From NCBI GenBank assembly GCA_000708835.1, contig DF237761.1:1-31205 (forward strand): 31,205 bases of DNA, read 5' to 3'. The stretch is from Klebsormidium nitens (Eukaryota > Streptophyta > Klebsormidiophyceae > Klebsormidiales > Klebsormidiaceae). The notes under the pieces are model-generated. The model had not been told where the DNA came from and did no database searches. It was given only the letters and a program-made list of their open reading frames with translations. The translations under genes were made by a program, and so were the position numbers. Below, piece by piece: positions 11,082 to 20,600 of this stretch (within the stretch, counting starts at the first letter, position 1; each line of letters starts with the position of its first letter).

Positions 11082-14000
11082 ATGGCGCAGGGAGCAGGCT
11101 CGGCGTTGGGTGACCCGCCTCACAAACGGACTGCGAATGGCGTAAACGGCAGTGCAACTCGCGCCTCTGCACCTTCTTTGCCCGCTGAAGTTGTGGGGAA
11201 GATTCTGTCGCTTACGGGGGAGAATGCGACCTTCATAGCAAGGGTGGCGGTGCTTGGGCGTGCTTGGCGTGACGCGGTGGAATGGCTGGACCATCTAGGT
11301 AAGTAAAAGTTGCAGGCTTGCTTTCTTTACGATTGCCTCGTTGAGACCAGAGTCCCTCACTGGAAGGAGAGTTCCAGATTGACTTGATGCTCCTGTTCAT
11401 CAGAATGCACAGATGAAAAGCTGTTCGGCTGAAGAAGGTGCAGCATTCCCATTGCTACTGACAACTAGCTGGGTGAAAGTAGCTCTGTGTCAGTTTGCCA
11501 GAGCTCAACGCTTCCTGCAAAGTTGCTAACATTTTATGTGCACCATGAGAGGCCAAGTATTCAAGAGGCACCTTGGAAAAGTGTCTCCGCTCACCCCAGA
11601 AATTTGTGAGTCTGTATTGAATGTCTCCCCTGTCGACTGACAGCCCTCCCTGTGTCCTGCCAGACGTTCGCTTACACGAGACTTCCATATTGGAGCGGTC
11701 AGCCAAATCGCAGGCGGGAGTGACGCGCCTCATTCTGCGGGCCCGAAGGCTCCAGATTCTTGACCTTGAGTTCACGCACTCCCAAAATTCGGAGGAGGAC
11801 CTCACCCTGACCAACCACAGCGCGACACCTGTCGCTGTCCTTGAGCCAAGCACTCTCGCAAAGTGGATCAATCACACCAAGCCGAGCCTGCTGCAACTCG
11901 CGGTCGCTGTGACAACCTCACGCAACCCTATTGTAAACGAGGCAGCTCTGGTGGAGACCATTCTCATCCACACCCGCGGTGCCACCAAGCTCAATAAGCT
12001 ATGGCTCCATAACCTGGACCTCGACCTCCCGACAATCCAGGGGGCCCCCCAGGGCACGTTTCCCATCATGGCGGCGTCGCTGAAACCGCGCCGTATGTCG
12101 CAAGTGTTTGTGGAGCACTTCTTAGCGCAGAGCCCGAAGCTCCTTTTCATGAACGTGGACCTCGCTACCGAGGAGCAGGAACTCACGTTCACCTCCGACC
12201 GGCTCCAGCGGTTAGCGATAACCATCCTCGCCGGAACCCGTGTCAACTCGCTGACGGTCAACATGCCGGCACTGATGCGGCTGAAGGTGGAGTCGCCGTA
12301 CCCGTTTGGCCCGCTGCACGCCCCCCTCTGCACGAAGCTCTCGCACCTCAATGTGCGGGTGTTCTCTCCTGGGCCGGAAGTTGAGGACAAGTTCCGGGTC
12401 AACCTCGCGCCCGAGCTGCGCGAGCTGCAGGGCGCGACGTTCCACCTGCCGAATTGCTCGTGGGAGCGCGTGAAGGCAATGGTCGGCCATGCGCCGAGCG
12501 TGCAGCACGTCGCGTTCACGCGCTCGATGGACTCGGTGCTTTCGCGGATGGACCTGGAGGTTGAGGGAATGATCCGGATGTTCCCGCGCCTAGTTAGCGC
12601 GTACTTTGGCGAGGCGATCTTCTGCGACATGATGGGGCAGGGGGGGGGGGAGAACTGGCGGGGGGAGGCGAAGTGGCGCGACATGCAGGCGATGCGGGTG
12701 GTTACAACGACGACGAGCAGGGAGTTTGTGATTGCGATCGCAAAGCTGCTGCGCAAGTGCCCGAAACTGATGGTGCTCGAGATCGCGCGGCCGTACGGGT
12801 GTGAGGAGGACCGTGTGGCCGCCGCCGTCGCTGGTACGTACCTTTCTTTCTGCTTCTCTCTGAAAATGCTCTGTTGCTTACATTCTTTTTGCAACCTTCT
12901 CACTGCATTTGCTGTCTGACATTCTGGCCACGGAGAACGACTTAGTAGAGCGAGGAAGCTGGCTGGCTCATTTGTCAAAAACATACTGCAATGGAGGTCT
13001 AGGAAAGTGTTTTACTCCTCTCTGGAGTGTGTCAATTGCTGGGTTGCAGAAAGCAGTCCGCTGGTTCTCAGGACCAAATTGTCCCGCTTCGCCCCCTGGA
13101 TTCAAAAGCAATGGAAGACTGTCCTGGCACTGGAAATCTGAACTGACTGTTTAGGAGTGCCTGCTCCACTTCGCAGCTTTGATTAAGCCCCTTTCCTCTG
13201 CTCTTTCATGAAGTTGGAGGCACTTTGACGCTCCCTCTCTCGATGACGTGGGGAAGCCAACTCGCTGCTAATGGACATTCCCTCTGAGCTGTCCTGGTGG
13301 TTTTCTTCTCCTGTTTGACTAAGATAAGGGTTGAAGTGGTCAAGCGGAGCTTACAGTCCCTTCGCAACGATTGCAATTCCAAACACAGTAGGTTCGTTCG
13401 TGTTATGTCGGGGTTTGGGTCAACTGGTGAAGATGGTCAAATTAACCTCGTAGTGTCATGAACCTTTTGCCCCGCTGCTGTAGCTAGAGCCAGGGGTCAT
13501 TGCCAAGGTTGGTGAACTGCTTGTCAGGGCAGGCAGTCCGGAGCTGCTTGCTGCAAGACCGTGCTGCACCGACTGCTGGATTCCAAACCCTTGATATGTA
13601 AACAATTTATTGCAACTTGACAAGAGGGCCTGTACCTTTGTTGGAGGAACAGACACCTTTCAGCAGTGCAGGAGGCAGTGCAGGAGACAGTTGTTTTTAT
13701 CAGAAGCTTCAACCGAAGCTTCTCGTCCTTTCCTGCACATTGTTAGTGTTGGGTCTTCATGAAAACACAGTACTAACAACGGATGTCAGGAGTTGATCAG
13801 AAGAGTTGGACAGTTAGAAAAGTATTGAGTGCGCTGGCTTTTGCGTGCGGGTGTTCCTGCCTGGCCTGTTCACTGCTGTCAAAGCTTACGGTTACTGTTA
13901 TCATTGGCATCATGAAGTCCGCTTTTGACCCGTTCTCAACGAGCGTAAGAGTTCAATGAAGCAGTTTGCCCGGAACTTGGGGCCCTTACTGCTGCTGCCT

Positions 14001-14414
14001 ACCCGCAGGGTTACGAAAGTTTCCTTCTTCCAATCGTAGGCAGCAAGGTTCGAAGCTCGTCTATTCGGCGCCCCTGGAAGCCGGACGTTTTCAGCCTGTC
14101 AAGGACTCACAATCGTTATCGAGGACTGAGAGATGCTTTGCTGATACACTCAGGAGGCCCGTTTAGCTTTTCAAATTGGCTCAAACACCGCACTTCCTAA
14201 TGCAGGCGATGCTGGCTACGAGTCCTCCGACAGCCAGGAACAACCGCTCGTTGACTACCGCGAGTTGGAGCGGGACAACCTGGAAGCTGTCGTCGGGCGC
14301 CTGCGCAAAAAGTACCCTAAGCTCTATGTGAAGGGCGACTTCGGGGTGGGGGAGTATGATTATTACGGATGGCAGTTTTCAGTTATCTGCCGGCCCAATC
14401 GGGATGCGTTGTAG
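11082..14414 (+). CDS. F-box protein with LRR-like repeats, 3 exons, 531 aa
   Basis: Probable substrate-recognition subunit of an SCF ubiquitin ligase. Exons: 11082-11298, 11664-12833 and 14206-14414 (TAG 14412). Introns are GT-AG and all phase 1; intron 2 is 1372 bp. Exon 1 encodes an F-box at residues 32-70, with SLPAEVVGKILSLTG and later WRDAVEWLDHL. Exon 2 (390 codons) is built of irregular leucine-rich segments such as LDLEF, LNKLWLHNLDLDL, LQRLAITIL, LSHLNVRVF and LMVLEIARP, fitting an LRR fold, with no clear consensus count. Exon 3 adds an acidic linker (GYESSDSQEQ) and a short tail with VKGDFGVGEYDYYGW. The start ATG 11082 is the first in frame. The frame contains a run of ten G (12641-12650) coding for glycine, prone to slippage. 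F-box genes are large, fast-evolving families in plants and algae, and the target protein is unknown. Exon 3 is assigned by frame and splice signals only. Confidence 0.75.
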
Positions 14415-14427
14415 CGCCGAATCGTCA

Positions 14428-14512
14428 AAGAGTATGATTTCAAACGTTGTTATTACGGTTGGGATTTCTTGGGTGTCTGGCCGCTCCAATCTGGTTGCGT
14501 TTTGTGGTGCGA
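14428..14512 (+). repeat. Degenerate near-tandem copy of the F-box gene's 3' coding end
   Basis: The last coding bases of exon 3 (about 14352-14420, from GAGTATGATTATTACGG onward) reappear starting at 14431 as GAGTATGAT, then an insertion of about nine bases, then TTATTACGGTTGGGATTTCTTGG. Further matches around CCAATC and TTGCGTT keep the same order. Translated in the matching frame, the copy keeps a YYGW motif. It lies after the stop codon, so it is outside the annotated protein. It is either a decayed partial duplication or an older gene end displaced by a new stop. Confidence 0.55.
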
Positions 14513-15540
14513 GGTTATCAAAGTTGCACGAACGCCCTCTCCAATACTGAGATGATTAGTCTACTACGGTATGATCTGATTGTGTTGCTTAGAGACTGGG
14601 AGCCACTATTTTATAGGAGATTCTGCTTTGTTGATGCGTACAGCGTTGAGTATTGTCATTGCTTCTAACTTTGGAGAAGAACGTTGGATGACCCATTTGA
14701 TTGTCTTTGTAAGGTGAACTTCGGAAATATTCAGTAGTAGTAGGAGTATAGTATCTAGAGTTTATTACGGCCAAGGTAGTTTAATCCGACGGGACATGGT
14801 TGAACAGGGGCATTGAGAATAAAAATCATGCAAGCACAATCCAAGGTTGCAACTTGCGGGCATCGCTTCAAACTCTGGGTCGAATCAAGGCTTCATTTGA
14901 CGGTCAAGTGTTTCCAATCATTCGCGACAGGTGCAACGAAGTCTAAAGGTCTGGTCTATGCCATGGGTTTCAAGTTTTTGCGGCTGTGCCGATATAGGCA
15001 TATATACAATAGGCATACACTGTGCATGAGCTGCTGGTCGGATTTGTTAGTAACATGTACCTACATGTTGATGTATGATCGAACGTACTCGTACATTGGT
15101 TGCACTGATTGTCCTTCCTAGCCCCATGCAAAATTAGTGGATAAGCATGCCATGGTCCCGAGTAGGCACCCATCTCCGTCGCATGAACATGATAGACGTT
15201 TAATGATGTGCATCTGGGCCATGATGCGCCGCCACTCAGGCTGAAAGGCTGGATATTGAACTCGGACCCGGGAATTAAGCCTGATCGGACCGTCGCCTCA
15301 TTGGCCGATTGATCCATGTGCCGCGCCCATGATGATGATCCTCAAAAATGCAATTAACTGGACGTGTTCGTATTGCATGAGGATGCATGATGTGCGTGAT
15401 CGCAGACTTAATCTACAAGTGACGGCTTCCGCAAGGGGAAGGACAAGGCCGAGTAGCGATCATGTTCTAGCATGTCCAGCCTTACCCCGTGTACTATACT
15501 ATAGGAGCATTCAATAAAACATCTAGCTCATGTTAAGTTA

Positions 15541-15683
15541 AAGTGGGCGTAGGCGTCACGCCGGCGGCATGGCCGAAGCGTGACGACGGCACAGGTTAGG
15601 CAAGCGAGCATCGTCCGATAGATTCAACTCGTGCTTTATTGCCGTCCGATTTCAAATGCACTCGCGAGTGCATACGCCCACTT
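15541..15683. mobile_element. Short MITE-like element with AAGTGGGCGTA inverted ends
   Basis: AAGTGGGCGTA at 15541-15551 is repeated as a perfect inverted copy at 15673-15683, and the match extends past one mismatch (GC on the inner side). The 143-bp interval has no ORF. It contains an 18-bp perfect palindrome ATGCACTCGCGAGTGCAT (15656-15673) abutting the right end, and two CGTCCGAT motifs. The same motif type is in the terminal repeats of the 3720-3946 element. No clear target-site duplication is seen. A non-autonomous DNA element is the best reading. Confidence 0.55.
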
Positions 15684-16026
15684 GAAGCATGTACTAAACG
15701 TACATCGGATGGCCATGCATCCTTCAGTTCGGCACATCGACTCATAGCTAGAATAACTTGCTAGCATGCAGTTTAGGTTACTTGCATCTTCATGGACATG
15801 ACTCAAATACATGCAGCCGTAGCTAGAGCTGTAGAGTGATCAAAAACACCCATGGATCCCGGCTCGGCCGTGCTCAAACTTAGGCTGCAAATGACTCAGG
15901 GTGTGCCACGGCGTTATATATGACAATTTGGAGGCTTAGTATACTATGATACCATACATGAACGTACACGCGACCATGTTGTTCGACTCGAACGGTCGCA
16001 CTTAAGACTCCAACCGTGTACCACAT

Positions 16027-16062
16027 GATGTTCTCTTTTCAAACGCCGTAGCCACATGGGCC
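16027..16062 (+). repeat. Dispersed repeat, copy 2 (GTAGCCACATGGGCC core)
   Basis: Matches the segment at 6883-6918 at 31 of 36 positions in the same orientation. A further partial echo (GATGTTCGAGTTTTGAACGCC) begins about 30 bp downstream, at about 16095, which suggests a small local cluster. Function unknown. Confidence 0.55.
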
Positions 16063-17130
16063 ATAGGCTTCCATGGCATACGTACATGGGAATAGATGTT
16101 CGAGTTTTGAACGCCTAGCTACCCTACCGAAACTCCATGTGCTAAATCCGTCCAAACCTAGATCCTGGCAACTACTTATTCCCGGGCTAATGATCCCAAA
16201 TCAGTATGCTAGCGAGGGACTACGAGCCAGCATCTTGCTGCAGAACTAGGATTGGCGCTGACTACCAGACGTCGGTTGGCAATCTCGGCAGGGATGTAGA
16301 CCGCAAAAGGCCATACTTCACACATGATTCACGAGCAATTGCGGTGTTTGGTACACATGCATCATGCCGGCCATCAAAAAACCCCTGCCCCGTACACATG
16401 ATCCAAGCTAACCTTAGTTCACAAGCAACCTATGGTGGGTATCGGCGGTCTCGATCGCGCGACGGTCCGGTCACAAATTTGAATCACCGGTGTCTCGCGT
16501 CGCGACAATTACTGTACGCGGTACTGACGACCGTGCAGACCGGTACTTGAGAATCCGGTCCGAGTTCATAAATTAGAATCTGTCTGACATTCCGATCGTC
16601 AGAAACTTCCGGAGTTTCCGGCGGTACGGTACCGATCAAGTCTGACCGTACGTGAAATTTGAAAATCATGGTTTCGATCGGAAGTTCCGACTCGAACCAC
16701 CCTAGAGTACCGCGGTACCTAACTTGAAAGGAGAGTGCAGAAGATGGAAACGGGAGTGTAGGGAATGGCGCTTTTTAGAAGCAAGCAATGGCGGCCAACT
16801 TTGCAGCCACGATGGTGCTTCTTCCGATTTGTCCTCAACATAACAAGATGTTGGAGCTTCGAAGGAGCCTTCATGACGCTCTCCCAACATTTTTTTCTGC
16901 TTGTCAGAGGTTTTTATAAGCTGCATATGGCTCTTCTTTGCGTGCCAATTTGATGCTCCTCTCAAAGTGTAAAACCTGACACTGTCTAAGAATCTCCTCA
17001 CACTTACTTACGGCCCGGCAAAATTTTTCTGAGTATTTGTACCGCCCGAGTAACATAAACCTGAGTAGCCGTGACGCGAACCGCCGGTAACACTGACGAT
17101 ATTCGATACGCGCTAAATCGATTTTGTGGC

Positions 17131-17155
17131 GGCCGGAGTCGGAATCGACTCGGCC
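17131..17155. other. Hairpin-forming inverted repeat
   Basis: GGCCGGAGTCG and CGACTCGGCC flank a GAAT loop and pair with a single bulged G. The site lies in intergenic DNA about 500 bp beyond the eIF3L stop codon. Nothing links it to a transcript; it may be a decayed repeat end. Confidence 0.4.
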
Positions 17156-17664
17156 GGTACCCACCATAGGTAGCTTGTGTTGATGTTTATGCAGTGCATG
17201 AATCGAGCATCCTCAATCGATCATGTTGACTCAACGCCGGCCGCAGATATCAGCATGTCCTTTTCAATGAGGTCACGCCACATACGGCCTGATTAATGAC
17301 ACAATCGTTTTGCTGGGCGGCTCAGCGCGGTCAGCTGCCCGCATGCCAACCGCGCCCGTGCAAAGGGCATCGTTTAAAGGCAGTTTGGCTGATTTACCAA
17401 CCCCGCGCCGCAAGTCGGAACTTATGTGTGAGGAGGCCAAGTCGGTGTGCTCGGCTGTAATGCACCATCGCATTTGAGAGTGCAGCGCATTATGTTGCGG
17501 CACACTCTCCTGCCACAGGCAACCGGCTCTGCCATTTATTTAAGAAAGGCCAACAGACTGTCAATCCGTGCGACCCTCGACGTCGGTAGGAAATCAGACC
17601 GCATCGTTCCGCACTACATGTTGCAAATGTTGGTCAATCGAATCGACAATGCGGAGCCCAACCA

Positions 17665-20600
17665 TTAGGCGGCCTCTTTCTTATACAACAGAACCTCCTT
17701 GATGTCCACGCCTTCTAAGTCCCTTACGACGTCATCGAACTGTAGGCATGGAAGCAGATTTTGAGGTTAGAACCATACAATCAGCAGATTTCCAGCTGGG
17801 CTCTGCACAATCCAGAATTTCGAAATTCGGGAGGAGTAGCTTCAAATAGAGGGTTAGTGCTCAACTTTGCCTTTGCAAGAAGCTGCGTGGATGTGATATC
17901 CACAGTTTTGCAGTTTCGCAGATTACAGTGAAGCACTACCGGCAACCGATAAAAGTTCGTAAACAACAGAACAGAGAGCAACAAGCCAGCACATGCGGGT
18001 GCACCTCTGATAGACGAACGAGAACAAAAGAAAGTCTCAACCAAGCCATCACCCTCACTGAATGAGAACCCTGCACCCCCCGCGACTTTCCCTGCCAAGT
18101 CGATCTTAAACTGGAACACGAAAATGTAGAGATGGCACCTCTTGATGCTGACGGACTGCCAACGTCAGCAGCACCCACTCACCTTCACAATGTTCCGCAC
18201 GAAGAAGTCGCCGAATCGCCGGTTGCTTTTCGTCTCTGCTACGTGGATCATGTCCTGAAGGGAAAGGCGCCATGTAAGCAGAGCTGCGACTGCCAGTCCG
18301 AACAAGCGTCTTGAAGCCAGCAAGAAACCAAAGCAGTTCCGCAAACCAAGAGGTGTGTGTAAAGTCGTAGCTCTACCAGGGTCGGTTGCAAAATCCCGTG
18401 ATCAAAGATGCCAACCCAAACGAGCGTTTCTAAGCGGCACTCTCCAGCTGCACAATTGCAACCAGACGCTTCATCTGGAGCGCTCTCAGTTGGCGCGCTT
18501 CCGTCGTCTCACAATTTAGCTCGGCTCATCGCAAAACTCAAAGAACGGCTTCAGTCCATCCTAGAATGGACATCGTGGGACAGTCTATGATGTCCCATAG
18601 ACATAATCTACTATCTATTAGGATAATATCTATCTTAGTATGGTATCTTAACAACCCGGCGACCGAGTGTCCGAGTCACCGCCCTTATGGTCGCCCAGAT
18701 GACCACGTGCATCAGAGGATAGGCAGCGACAGCCAGTCGAAACAAGTTATCTGTGTGTCGCCCGGAACTATGAGGGGGAAAAGAGCTCGTGGGGAAAGAG
18801 GAGAGTGCTCACCCCCTCGATGTAGAAGTCTAGGTCACTCGTCCGGTAGATGCTGCCGTCGACGCTGTCGACAATGTGCGTCTTGTGCTTGTACGTCAAC
18901 AGGTGCGACCTAGAGGAACACGAGGCGCGTGTAAGGAAATGATAAAAAGTTGGGACACTGCAATTGCCCAAGAGTTCCCAAGCTTGGAAAAGGCACTTGT
19001 GCGGTATGTCGTTCTTGTCGACCGAGCAGGTGCATTTAAGAGAAATGAGGCGCAATTGAAAGTGAGGAGCGTTGAGACGAACGCACAACCAGAAAGACTG
19101 GTGCTGCTTCGACTTTCGACAGTGTGAATTCCCTAAAAGCGGCATTTGAGACGGACCTTGGGAGCTTACGCCTTTCAGAACCTCGGACTCTCATCAAAAC
19201 TAACGATTGAGAACGGAGAGGAGGACAAAAGACAAAGCTGATTGAGCAGCCCACAGCCGACCTGGCAATGAGCTTGTTGGCGCCAAAAGACGGGGCAGAC
19301 TAGAAAACTTAGGAGCTCAAGCCCTTCCAGCATTGGAGACAGAGCATTGAGGAAACATCGGTGTCTAATTGTTGCCCGCACCGTTGACAGCCGCATCGGA
19401 CACGAGCAGATGCGAGCTTGGCGACGGAGATGGAACCGCCAAACTCGAATGTCCCGAAACCCCGGCTGAGTGTAGGAGGAAAACCAGAAGGCAGATCGGA
19501 GGAGAAGGAGGGAGCAAAACTGACCACCAAGGAACTTGTGCATGTTTGAAAGGTCTCCCGCTAAAACCCGCGAAGGCACCTTTGCTCTCAACTTGCGTCA
19601 AGAAATTGCGTTCCTGACTCCTCGGACTCTTCGAAAAACGGCGACATTGAAGAGAAAAGGGGAGGTTGAGGAAGAAAGGTTCAAGGAGAACATCGATGGA
19701 TTGAAAGATGTCTCACCTGACGGTCGCCTCGTCGGAGCCGACGAAGGAGGCGAGCTTGGCGACGGAGATGGTGGTGTAGAGCTTGAGGTAGGAGCGGATC
19801 TGCTGCCCGCGCTGCTGTTGCCGGACGTCCGTCAGGAAGATCTTGAGCTGCAGCCGGTACGCGTCCTGAGGAGAAAACAAGATTGTCCGAATCTAAAAAT
19901 GCTCCGAATAACCGAAAGAGTGATCAGTTCGGAGCGGTTGGAGAAGATTGACGTTTGAAGAACAGTGATGAACAAGCGGAGACGGGACCAGTTGATCCAA
20001 GCATAGGACACGTTTCGTCGCTCGTTGTTTCTAGACAAAGCGCAGATATGAATCTTGAGCTGCAGCCAATATGCGTCCTGTGGAGAAGACAAGCTTGACC
20101 TGTTTAGCAACGCTCCAATTGTAGACGAAAGTACCAACACTTCAAAGGCGTGGAAGTTGTTGGAAAGCCCTTGCAAACCGTGGGAAGCCGTTGGAAGCAG
20201 TTTGGAAGCTTTTAAAAAGCCGTTGGAAGCCGTTTGGGAGCTTTTGGAAAGCCGTTGGAAGCCGTTAGAAGCTGATGATTGAGCGGAGATGCGACCATTT
20301 CATAGCAAGCATAAAGAACATTTCATCGCTCTCTGTTCCTAGGCAAGGCTCAGCAATGGATCTTGAGCTGCGCCGTGATTAGTCCTGCAAAGAAGGCACG
20401 CGAGTGTTTACGAAGGAGATAGCTTACGACAAACGCATAGGAGATGCTCACCTGGTTGAAGTTGACGGGGGGTTCGTCCCAGTTTGGCGTGGAAGGCGTG
20501 ATGAATTTCGGGCACGCGAACGAGAAGAGCTCGTCGTATATGGCGTCCACCTCATAGCCTATCCCCTGCAGCCGCTGCAGCTTGTCGCCGTGCTTCTCCC

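Larger units (their letters stand above)
14415..17664. other. Gene-poor intergenic region (3.2 kb)
   Basis: No recognised gene. Open frames are short, scattered on both strands and lack family resemblance or codon character. The region holds a degenerate copy of the preceding gene's end (14428-14512), a MITE-like element (15541-15683) and a dispersed repeat copy (16027-16062). It also has a palindrome GTACCGCGGTAC at about 16707-16718 and a hairpin at 17131-17155. The right-hand end should include the 3' UTR of the minus-strand eIF3L gene. No tRNA-like cloverleaf or rRNA segment was noticed. Confidence 0.5.

Noticed and set aside
11872-12984. 370-codon open frame on the minus strand
   Set aside because: It is the antisense shadow of F-box exon 2, which has coherent LRR-like coding and matching splice sites on the plus strand; the antisense translation is Ser/Arg-rich without family resemblance.
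14813-15121. 102-codon plus-strand frame in the gene-poor region
   Set aside because: Cys/Tyr-rich chance composition, no family resemblance, no splice or codon support.
20150-20273. CRISPR-like spacing of repeats
   Set aside because: Repeat units are short, irregular and without unique spacers, and the context is a nuclear intron; it is a minisatellite.
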